From contig NC_054741.1 of NCBI RefSeq assembly GCF_018143015.1, positions 52,591,048 to 52,655,047 on the forward strand: DNA of 64,000 nucleotides, written 5' to 3'. The notes under the pieces were generated by a model. The model had not been told where the DNA came from. It was given only the letters and a program-made list of their open reading frames with translations, and ran no database searches. The stretch is from Lytechinus variegatus. Its lineage: Eukaryota; Echinodermata; Echinoidea; Temnopleuroida; Toxopneustidae. Within the stretch, counting starts at the first letter, position 1. Each line of letters begins with the position of its first letter. Made by a program: the position numbers and the translations under genes. Below are positions 10,401 through 22,400 of this stretch, piece by piece.

Positions 10401-13400
10401 AAATGTACCATAAAAATCATTATCATGTATTTCTTGACATTTCATTTACTTTTTTACCATAATAATAGCTGCTTGCAAAGGCCTACGCCGTCACAAAAAA
10501 ACCCGGGGGGCCGGGCACTTACATTGACGAGTGGATACCATGCGCGACCAAAAAAAAACGTAAAAAGGATGTCCTTTTCACGATAGGCACGTTACCTACG
10601 TAACGTGATAAGGGTGTCAAAAACACAAAAATAACGAAAAAAGGGTATCTATTAATTCGCTAGGAAAACCGTCGTGTTTAGGGTCTAATTTGCGGGGATG
10701 ATAAAACAAAATCAAAATGTTTTATAAAGGATGTCCTTTTTGCTCCAAACTTTGTGTTTAGAGTCCGATTTGCGCGAGGTGTAGAAGGTGGGGTCGTACT
10801 AAACCAAATAAGGTAAAGCCGACGACCGAAGGACCCGTAACAATAAAACATTCCTGTACTTGTTTAGGGGTTCATTTCAGGGAATATTTGCCAAGAGTAT
10901 CGTTTTGTTTCCAATACTTGTTAAGGGTAGGGTTTCACACGCCAATACTTGTTAAGGGGTGCATTTTCAGAATATGGAAATTACGTGTTTAGGGTGCTTT
11001 TCGAGACCCCATGGTCGCGCATGGTATCCACTCGTGAATGGAAGTGGCCCCCCCCCCCGGCAAAAAAAAAATCTTACCTTTGAAAAAGATTGGTGGGGGA
11101 TGGATTTTCCTCGAACGCATACCAATTTTTTTTCTGCTATTTTCATAATAAACTTTAAATGAATTCAACTTTGCACTACTTAATTTTTTCAAAGACAAAA
11201 TAACAAATTACATCTCGTCATCATCATCATCACCACTATCATTAGCATCACCATCATCATCACCACAACCGTCACCACAACCATCATCATCACCAAGATA
11301 ATTTTCATCATCGTCATTGCCATCATCATCTTTTTTTTTTCTTTATTTTTTCCCCATCCCTCTTTTTTTTTTTTCTTCCAATATTCCTCCTTTTTTTAGA
11401 GCGGCACACCGTCATGCTCCCTCACTGATTATCCGCTCTCTATTGCTTGGTGTTGTATAAATTGGCGGATACCTGAATGAAATACTGAAGAGAAAATAAG
11501 GAAAGGGAAAAAGTAAGAAGAAAAAGAAGATGAGGAGAAGAAAAAAGAAAGCCAAACAAATGAAACAAAACAATGTCAAAATTTCGTAATAAAGTCTTCT
11601 ACATGTACGTCAGTTTAATAATGATGTTTTCATTGAAATGAGAACAAAAAAAGAATTGAAACCATAGGCGGCGGAAGCGGGGGACGTTCCCCCTAAATTT
11701 GTTGTTGACCTTTTTTTTTTTTGCTTGTCAATTTATTTTCCTACTCCGTCCCCCTAAAATGTTTGGGTTGAGAGCCTTTTTTTTTGCTTGTCAAAATTTT
11801 TTAGGTTGTCCCCTCCTAAAATTTGGGGCTTCCGCCGCCAATGATTGAAACAGGACTACATTATAATATAGTGTAAAGAAATAGAGGGAAGCTCCGAGAC
11901 AATAAAAAGGTTGAAAAAGAAAAAAATGTGAAAACACAAAGCTCTCACAACATGAGCATAATAACAAATAATAACAAATTAAGCGAGGACAAGTAGCTGA
12001 GGGACCCCCCCCCCCAACTCTCTCTCTCTAGTTATCTATCTATCTATCCGACTCGATTATATAAGAGAAGAATTTACTAATCAAATGATGAGCAAAAAGC
12101 ACGAGCTGATATTTTTTATGAATATTCAAAACTAATAGAGAGACGCAATCGAATTATTCGATTGCGACAAAATTGATGATCTGAGAATTTATGTTTTAGG
12201 AATTCATTAAAAGCATAAAGTTGATCAGCATTAAAATATGGCAGGCGCAACGCATGAGCTAAAGCTTTATAGGCATACACCGATAAAAATTTTTAAGTAT
12301 TTTTGGTAATCATGAAAAAAAATGATATTTCATGAAAGAAAGCTCAAATCCCGAGAGGAATATTCTTATGAATTGACTTTAAAAAAAACTGTGGTAAGCC
12401 CCATTTAATATTTGATTATAAGTCGAATAAAACAGTAAAAGCTGACAAACGTTCGCGTGATATTTGGCAACCTCCCCCCCCAAAAAAAAAAAATAAATAA
12501 AAAATAAAAAAAAGTTTTTAACTATAATAATGATCGAAGGTAATTTTGTCTCGCGTAGAACTGGACAAATGAAAAAAAGATTGTCACTAAAAAAATGAAG
12601 GTAATTTTGACCCACGTAAATTTGGCGAGCCCCCCCCCCAAAAAAAAAAAAAAGGAAAAAAGGTTTTAACAAGCAAAAAAAGGCTAAAAAGGAGAAAGAA
12701 GAGACAAGAATAATTATGAACGAAATATCCCCATTACAAATAATGCTGTGATCATCATATAAGGGAGGGGTCGCATAACTAGTATGAACAACGTATTTAA
12801 TTCCAAAATATTTACTACAAATCTCAATAGGGGGATCGGGCAGAAATGCTCACCCCACCCCCACCCCCCCCCCCCCCCGATCCGCCACTGATTCCAATCA
12901 ATAATGACATTTATCTGCAATACTGATACTTTAGAATCAAGATACTGAAGATTGATACGCTTTACATAAATTATGAACGTCTGACAAAAAGATAATCTAC
13001 CGATCACCTGACCGATCAGCTGACCAGTTCGCGTATCACTTCGGAGTTGATCACTCGTCGCAGCTGTGTGGAACGCTCACCGAAAATCAACAAAAAGGGC
13101 CTGAAATGTAAGTTTAATGATAATATATTTTAATTTGAACTACTTAATTAATACTTTTAATGTCTCCCCAACAAATGAAAGTCATATCACGTAACTCCAA
13201 TTTGTATTAAGGCGTACATTTACCAAAGTCTTGGGTTGGAAATCAGAACAGCATTGTCTAACCCATATTTTTTGGGTAATGTCGCCTATGAGGTCCATAC
13301 ATGTTAATGTTTGGACCTCATTGGTACTAGGAGTGGTTATAATATAACCTTGTTCTCAGTTATATCTCCATGTGTAGCAAAATAAGGGTGGCAATGTTTG

Positions 13401-16400
13401 GCTTATTTTCTCTTTTTCTTTGGGGCAAATGCTTGATTTTTTACACTGACAGTTTCCATTACACCTATATTCATACTACTTGACTCTTATTTCAATCTGA
13501 TTCTTAAGTTTAAACATTTTTTCTTAATTAAAAATAGAGATAAAAAAATGAAAATTTTCTTGCCATATTACTTTCCACCAATAGAGGGCGTACACAAAAA
13601 TATGCCCAAAATTCAAGTTTTTGAGCGCTCTGGTGAATACAAAAATTATTCCCAAGTTACTAATGAAAAATAAATTGCAACTGTATGGAAATTAGTAATT
13701 TTGGTCACAAAAGTGATATTTTAATGATTTTTGAAGTGTGTGCTCTGTACAACATTGGCATACCATAGTCCTACCTGTAGATTCACCACAGGCAGGGTGT
13801 AGCAGTGAACAAGTGGCCCAGGGTTCATTACCATCTAACCCAGGGAGCCCAGGGGCCTGTTGCATGACGAGATGAGCGATACGTAGGAACGTCCTAGGAC
13901 CATTCTTCCGAGATAGGAAGATTGGCGACAAATCAGCGTAAACCGTTTCACGAAGGCAATTTTGCAATCCAAGTCCGCGACATCTTTTGATATCGATAGT
14001 ATCGGAAAAATATTTAGTCTTCATCGTCACCTGAACCTTTTATTTCGGAATGACGACTTTTCATAAAATCATTTATTTCAATAAAAGGAGATCAAATGAT
14101 GTTTTATTTATTACTGATTGTAGAATTGATGTATGGAGCTTACTTTATGAGGTAAAAAGAGAAGAAACTTTAAAGATTCACAAACATAAATGAATAAAAT
14201 TGAAATTTTCATTGTTTCCCTTACTTAGAATACGGTATCCTTTTAGAGACACCTTTCATTGATATTTCAACGAAAGAGACCCTTGTCCAATATAAAAATT
14301 GATTTAACTAAGTAATTTCCACATTTTGTTAGTTCAATTCTGTATTTTTATAGAATGCTTATATATAATGATAATTTTGTAAATTATGCGTTAAATGTTA
14401 TTTGTTGAGGTAAAAATATGGTTTGAAAGGGGTAAACAAAATCAACAGTGTCTGATTTTGTTAGACTAAAAAGGAAAATATGAGAGGTTGCGTGTGAAAC
14501 TTCTAATTTATTTATTTTATTTGCCAGATTTAACGCAAGAAATACTAATTTGAGAGTTTAGAGTATAAACATACCCCAGTTGCATGATGAGTAAACGATG
14601 ACAAGAAAAATATGAACATTGCTGCAAACATGGCCAAGTGAATAAAGTAGTGCTTTGCAATAATAATTAAAACACATAAAAAGTTGTGCAATCCGCAATG
14701 GAAAAATACTATCAGAAATCATGCTAAAAATTACAACGATCATATAAACGTGATCACTTAATTTATGGAAGTTTATATAAGAATATAAGGTTTAAGAATA
14801 TAGAAAATATATATGTTCAACATTTCAACGGTAAGGAGTAGAGACTACCGTGATTTCTTTAACATGACATAGGAGCCGAAAGGGGCCTATCCTACCATTT
14901 AAAATGCGCCTCTTCGTACTTTCCATAATCTTTTCTTTGATGAACTTATCTTCATTTGTAATGATTGTGATGGATTCGTATATAAGCTAGGCCTAGTCTG
15001 TATCTTAAATTCAATTAGCTATTTTGTTACTGCAGGAGTTTGTTTTGTTTCACTGCTTCACATCTCAAGTTATCCCAAATCCAAGAATTGGTTTTCATTG
15101 ATTAAAATTAATCTCATAAAAAATAATGAAAATGAAATAAAAATATAAAATGATTTAGCATGTTTAACCTCTTAGTTTTTTTATCGAGTGTTTGTTTGCT
15201 GAGCGTTATATAAACACGTTTTTTCCTTACATAATTTCTTTTAAAGAAATTCGTTTTCATGTTGTTTAATTATCAATAATGAGAAAGCATGATGGGTCAG
15301 AGAGATAGTGCCGCCCATTTCGATAAATCAAGTTTATTTTGTTTTAAATAGAAAATTGGTGGGATTGGGCGGAGGGAGAATCATGAAAGAAAACATATTT
15401 TTAAAAAAATATTTGGGCCTTCATCTACCCCGAAAAGTTAAAATGACATCCGTTTTTGGTCGTCTTGTCGACCTGAAATTGATGACAACTAGCCCCAAAT
15501 AAAAAAATAACTTGGCACCATCCTAGATAAAATGCATCATCAACCCCCTAAAAATATGTTTAAAGGTGATATGTCAGTGTGGCTTGCCGTAAACGCATTT
15601 TCTCTCAGTGCCGACGTTGGCGGGCGGTGTGCAAAGAAGATCATGCCTACGTAGGACATGTCTGGAGGTGTCTTTCCAAGGACCATTCTTCGTATCGCCC
15701 AAATCGGCTTTGTGAAACAGTTGAGCGATATCTCGTTCTTATGTAAATGGTTCTACGAAAGACCATTTCATGCAACAGGCCCCAGGGCTTACCGTGTATT
15801 ATTTTGACCATACTCACGGACTAGCGTGATTTATGGTCTAAATATTTCTCCAAGTGAATTGTGAAAACAGAAATTATGCAATGACTTAGGCCTACCACGA
15901 TTGTGGATGAAGGTCTAACTAGCCTGGGGCGTTTTGGGGACTGAAAGTCATTACTGTACGTATACTCCCACTAACGCCCGGTACTCCCCCTATATTTCCC
16001 CACATACGGGTAGGGTACAAAACCAGAAACTTTCGCCCCCGAGAATTCTACTTTCCCTCTAAAAGATCTAGCCCTAAAACATGTATGATGGGGGGACCTA
16101 AAGCTACGCACTTTGTTTACAAGCGATGTAAAATATGCCAATTTTTATATTTGAACAAATCATCTTTTACTAATTTGTGGCAAATATTCTAAAGATCCTT
16201 AACCAAAAAGAAAATATCACAAAACTCACTAATACGAAAATCCCGTCGTGTTTTCCGAACACCTCTTGAATTCGCCGCCCGATGTAGAAGGGGTCCTAAA
16301 GCTACGCACTCGATTTATCATGCAAAAAAATAATATTTCCTGTGCCTCAATTTTTTAAATTTGCTCAAATTAGAGATTTACTGCAGCCCATGTAGAAAAA

Positions 16401-19400
16401 ATTGAAAAGGAATCGTTCGTCACACTGCAGTCACAGTTCCACACACAGAGTGCGCATTTGCCATTAAAAACTGCATGCGCGATGAGTGGTGCGTAGCTTT
16501 AGGACCCGCGTAGCTTTAGGACCCCCGACCATACATGGGGTCCAACTTCATTTCCAACATTTCTGCGATATTGATTTCATTTTTAAAGAAGAATCCATTA
16601 AAAAACAGATTTGTTTTGAAAAGATGGGAAGAGCTTACGGCCGTGTTTATGTCGCCATCTTGATTTCTTTGTCTTCCGCTTGGTGACAGCACCTAAATCG
16701 CGGGATTTATGTGCGCCCTCTGTTGGTGGAAAGTAATATGTCAAGAAAATTTTCATTTTTCAATCTCTATTTTCAATTAAGAACAAATAATTTAAAGAAT
16801 TAAATTTACCTAAGAGCCACGTAATATGATGAATAGCGGTAATGAAAACTGACAGTGTAAGAAAATCAAGCATTTGTCCCATAGAAAAAGAGGAAATAAG
16901 CCCAACATTGCCACCCTTATTTTGCCGCACATGGAGATATAACTGAGAACAAGGTCATAGCATAACCTTGTTCATCGAATGAGTGAGTGATACTAACCTT
17001 GTTCATAGAATGAGTGCTCTTGATCCTGCCCAATGCCACGACCTGTATCATTAGCCGTCGCCCTCGGCGCGTCTCAGCCTCAGACTTAACCCAGGAAGCT
17101 CCAGTCACAGGCCAGAGCCCAGGACTCGTCCGTGTAGGCAGCGGGTACTCTCCAAAATGGGGTAGAATGGGGTCGCAATTAGCACCCCAAATAAAATTGG
17201 GGAAAAAATAAATTATGCACTTTATTATATGGATGAACATGATGAAGGTCTATCATGGCACAGAATCCTGACATAATGGCACAAACTAGACCCTCAAAAA
17301 AGAGGAAAAGTTCTGTCTGTATTGTTCATTTTCCTTCTTTCAAAATTGAAAACAAAATGGCCGATTGATACCGAGACGAACGCCACATGGAGGTTTAATT
17401 TTTCCTCTTTTTTGAGGGTCCAGTTTGTGCCTCAATGTCAGGATTCTGTGTCACAATAGACCTTCATCCATATAATCGAGGTTATTGCATACCGGTAATT
17501 TACTTTTTCCCCTTTTCTTTGGAGTGCTATTGCAACCCTATTCTACCCCATTTTTTAGAGTAGCCATGTCTGCCTAGCTGGTATTACACAGACGAGGCTC
17601 CGGCTAGCCTTAAGGACTTTGTGATGATATAATAATATTTTGACATATACTTCTTCATCATGAAGCCTTGAACCCCCTGCCATAGGCATATAAGAGACTC
17701 TTGTAAACACAGATGGATTTCCCTAGGAAAATCCATCTTTGAAGATAGAAATCATGTAAATTTGTTTGATTTAAGTTATCTATACACCTTCATATGCCTA
17801 ATTAATGCGTATGAAGGAGCAAAAAATCAGTTACGGTAATGAAAAGGTGAAAAATTAGAGGTTTTTTACCAGACCAATCTCGTGTAGATCCCACAATTCA
17901 TTTGTATACACTGTATACTCTAACCTTGAACTGCTTTGTTATGACGTACATGTACACAGACTTCGCCAGAAAAAATTCACCCATGTCGGCGACTTGTGCT
18001 GCCACTCCCGGGGGGTGGGTGCGGGAGGGGGATTCACCCCTCCCGCGCGGAAGCGACAGCCTTTTCATCAAATAGAGACGCTGAGGAAGCCCCATTGTGG
18101 CATATTTTTGAGCCCACACAAATGCACATAAATGCTAGGCCTGGGAGTAAACATCGATTGATCGAATGGTTCGATTGGCATGCCGCCAATCACCAATCGA
18201 TTAGCAAAATTTACACAAATCGAATGTTCGGCAGATCCCGATGATTATGACATTGGGAGAACTTGAATACCCAAGTAATAATAACAAAATGACAAGAAAA
18301 CAATGATGACACTTCATACAGGTTTAAAAATTATGTTACCGAGATAATTTTTCAAAAATAATGATTGTATTACATTCACAGTTACACACCAACATGAAAG
18401 CGCTCCGAATTTTTTTTAATCCCACCCAACCTTGCCCTCGATACACAAAATGAGTTCATTGTCTGCGTGCACAAAACAATAAGAAAACACACAACCAAGC
18501 TCACTTGAGCTGATTGGACCTTCGGATAGCCAATGAAACTTTTGGGGAAACAAAGAAGAAGGCAGTGGTTCCCTTATCAGGAGAGGTCATGACTTCAGAA
18601 ATAAATTGACCCCTCACTCATCTGTGTGTGTGTGAGGGAGAGAGAAAGATAAGGGTGGGAGCCGGAGAATTCCTTTCATGTTTCAAAACAATAATGCAAC
18701 CTTTTTTCTATCCCCCTCACACAATGAAAACTACATTCCAACATGCGCCCGTCTTCACCGGTACTTTCTCGACTAGTCTCCAAAAATAGACCCAGTTATA
18801 CATGTAGGTTCAAATGATAAAAAATCGTAATTTTAAAAGGTATTTCAAATTAAATATTTTGCAAAATATTTTTTTGAAATACATGTGTAGAATCGTGGGC
18901 AGTGCCACAAGTGGGGGTGGGGACATGGTGTGGGCAAGGGATGAAATTGTTCAAGAAATGCTCCACCTGGGGTCAGTCTCAAAGAATAGTTCATGAATGA
19001 GTTGTTTACATCTTTGGGCTTTGGACTTTGGACTCGGCTGATCTGGGCTGATTCATTCATATGCAGGGGTGTGGCACTTGGAGGGATGCATGCATAATAC
19101 CAGAGTACCAGCATGGATTTAGGAAGGATTTTCATTGGAACAATAAACTGAAAGTTTTAATCTCATTTCATGTAGTTTCTTTTGATATAAATATCATGGA
19201 GAAGGGGAAAAAGGTCCTACTTTCATTTATTCTAAACTTTGACTTTGATGGAGATTTCACCATAAAGCAGGTCAATTATTTGTGACTTAAAAGACCTGAT
19301 TCCCGACAAACAATCGAATCATTCGATTATTTTTCAGGAAATAATTGAATGGTAAAAATGACAATCGTCCCAGGCCTAACATCCATGCACCATAGCGGTC

Positions 19401-22400
19401 ACGCACAGTTCTCAAACTCCTTTGCTATTCGTTCATTGTGTGCAGAGAGGGCGGGATAAAATGACAAACACAGTACAACTCCTTTGCTATTCGTTCATTG
19501 TGTGTATAGAGGGCGGGATAAATGACAAACACAGTACAAGTACATGTTCCTTGTATATACAATGCATTTATTCCAAGTTCCACTCCCATCATATCAGTAA
19601 GCGCAGCTACCGGTAGGTCATGGAGCATAGCAGGTGTGATGTGCGGGGCAGATGGGGAATAGCAGCCGCGAGCTAGCTGGGCGCCTTGCCACTTTCCTAG
19701 CCGTAGTAGGCCTGTAAGTGGTCTTAAGTTGGTGGGACTTCGGCGCAACCCGATAAATGAAGTTGATATCACTAAGATGAGTTCATGGAGTGTATTATTT
19801 TTTTCTGAATATTTCCATTTAATTTTTCCACGCATGTCGCTGAAATTTTACGCATGGTTCCACTTGGTCTCCATTTCCGCACGCATGGTGTTTGAACCAT
19901 GCGTATTATACACTGGCGAGAACGCTGCGGATGTACATAGCTTCAATAAGCGATGTTACAAAATGCCATTTTGAAGAAAGATTTACAGATAAAAATTATT
20001 ATTTAACAAATAATAAAATTTAACACTTGGTTGTAAATAATCTTTATTGTAATAATGATTATTTATAATATTTATAATCAGGTTATAAATTTTATTATTT
20101 GTGAATACAAAAATTATTCCCAAGTTACTAATGAAAAATAGATTGCAACTGTATGGAAATTAGTATTTTTGGTCACAAAGGTGTTATTTAATAATTTTTT
20201 ATAGTGTGTGTTGTGTACTGCATTGGCATACCATATTCCTACCTGTACATGTAGATTTCCCACCTAGGCAGGATGGTTGCAGTGAGCAAGTTGGCCATAG
20301 CACAGTTAGAAAGATATTCATTTAAAAAATATGACTCAAGTGGAAAAATAATGAATTTGAGGCATTAAGACTTCCCTATGCCCCCTCCAGGAACAAGCAT
20401 CCACTAATTATGAAAAAATCTATGACGAATTCCCTACGTTTGTTATTTATAATCGTGTGAAATTGATGTAAGTGGTAAAGTCGTTGTAGCTTGTCCAGTA
20501 CTGTGTGCGCCTCATCGGAGTGGAGGATGGGCACACATTATGTGCGGGAATGACTGATTTAATCCAATGACCGCGGTAATACTATATCTGTAAAGCGCTT
20601 AGACACGTCGTTTCGATGTATTAAGCGCTGTAAAAAGCGGATTATTATTATTGGATAGTCTGGCTACCTGTAGGCTGTAACTTGGGTATCTGAAACTTCT
20701 TTGTTACTTAAACTTTTCTCATCATAATTATCAATATTATTATTATTACTCACATTTTGTGATAATTTTTTTGTCAGGTTCCAGTAGCATGTAAAGAATG
20801 TAGATGTGGCCATTCATTCTTCACTAAGAAGCTTCTACAATCACACCCTGGAGGTGGTGATGTAGCATCAGTAGCAGGGGAAACGGGAGGTAAGACATGT
20901 CATATTCATCATCCTGACATCACACAAGTGCACACTGAACTGATCAGTTAGTTTAAAGAATTGACTTGAAGTCAGGGTCCACTTCCCCTTTGAAGACTAA
21001 TTTCATGGCCCCCTAACATGGCAAATCCAAAATAATTGAGGGGTGCATATTTTGTTTCAAAGACTATCTGGCATGGTGCTACATAACTTTTTAGATTCAC
21101 TTGCCCTGTCGGCCAAGTAAATTTTTAAATAGGTTGAATATACTTGCCCGAAAAAAATCCTTGAAAAAAAGTTTTACCTCTTCAAAAAAATATATTACGG
21201 TTTAAGAAACAATTGACCTGTTTTTCTCTCTTTTGACATGAACTGATGAACCTTGTTCTTGCTTTCTTTTTACAAAGTAATTTTATCTTGCCCGCCATGA
21301 CCAAATTTAGGGTTGGTATATCATATCGACCCTAATTTTGGTGATTCTACTTTGAGAATTTGCTTGCCCAATTTGGGCAAGTAGTTTTGGTCTGCACTTG
21401 CCCGACTTTAACTTTTACTTGCCCCGGGCAATCGGGCAAGTGCTTATGTAGCACCCTGCTATCCGGTAACCTATCAGAATTATTGTATTAAGTTTGCAAT
21501 TGATTGCACACTTTTGTGCTACGAGCCCAGAGAGCTCCAATGTGAAGTAGCAGAGTTTCATGCCTTCTGGGCAGGCCACAATACAAAACAACACCACTGA
21601 GATATTATAAGAAAACATGTAACCTACCATGGCATTATTTTTATTGCTTCATTTGGCCATCATTTTGCTGGAAAATGTATTTTCTATATTCAGTTCAGTG
21701 TTGGGATTTAGATGTGAATCGCGTGTCCTTTCCACAATATTTTTTCTGTACTGCTAACAGTCAGATTGCCCATTTTGAAGACTTTGAAATCAGGATACAA
21801 CTAATGGACTTCTGTTATTTTTGTCCTCACCTCAATTATGAACTAACAAAACAGAAACCTGTAAAGTAAGTCCATGCTTATACTCGGATTGAACCCACCA
21901 AATTTGCCTGCCGGATGTTGTGTCCTTTTCCAAGAAATGATGATACACTTTCCTACCTGTGCTTATTTGTGTTGTCGATCTTCAGTGTGCTGGCTTTTCA
22001 ATGTAGATTTCATTATTTCACAAAGTCTATGTAAACGTACTTGCTTGAGGTCTACGATGATCTGGAAGAACTAACCTTGATTGCTAGACTCTCTCATTCA
22101 ACCGCTCAGTTTGAATAGTAATTCTCATTACCGGTATCTATTTTCATATTTTCTTTGGCAGAAGAAGATAGCAACGGAGTGAAAAGAAGGCGTACAGAGA
22201 GAGTAAGAAGAGAGAGACCAGACTATTATAGTGCCAGTGAATTTGAAAATCATCTCAGAAGGGTAAGTGATGTCATTCTAATTTAAACCTATTCTACAAA
22301 TTTAAGTGATAATAATTTTCAGAACATTCCATGCTTCAGGAAGGGTTTCAATCAGAAATAAAACAATTCAGGTATTTTTTCTTTTGATTGAGTACCCGAC

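Larger units (their letters stand above)
13347..16955. mobile_element. 3.6 kb element with ~240 bp terminal inverted repeats, containing nested elements
   Basis: The left arm, about 13347-13588, runs from CCTTGTTCTCAGTTATATCT to ACCAATAGAGGGCGTAC. The right arm, about 16709-16955, runs from GCGCCCTCTGTTGGTGG to AGATATAACTGAGAACAAGG. The arms pair over most of their length, including 'aaataagggtggcaatgtt' and 'tcaagcatttg' blocks. Inside are a second inverted-repeat element (13852-15783) and a short MITE (16080-16537). No transposase was recognised, so it is probably non-autonomous. It lies in intron 1 of the UPF0547 gene. Confidence 0.75.
7412..20777 (+). other. Intron 1 of the UPF0547 gene (13.4 kb), loaded with repeats
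   Basis: The donor GTAAGT follows 7411 and the acceptor TTTTTTTGTCAG precedes 20778. Its repeats are listed separately. Stretches 7412-9100, 9700-10150, 11060-11220, 14100-15600 and 17610-18130 hold nothing I can name, apart from C runs and a lone MITE end-like start (TTAAAGGGACGCTATACG) near 7713. Confidence 0.8.

Noticed and set aside
16486..16686. 66-codon frame next to the MITE at 16080-16537
   Set aside because: Begins within the MITE terminus and has no protein similarity; part of a repeat.
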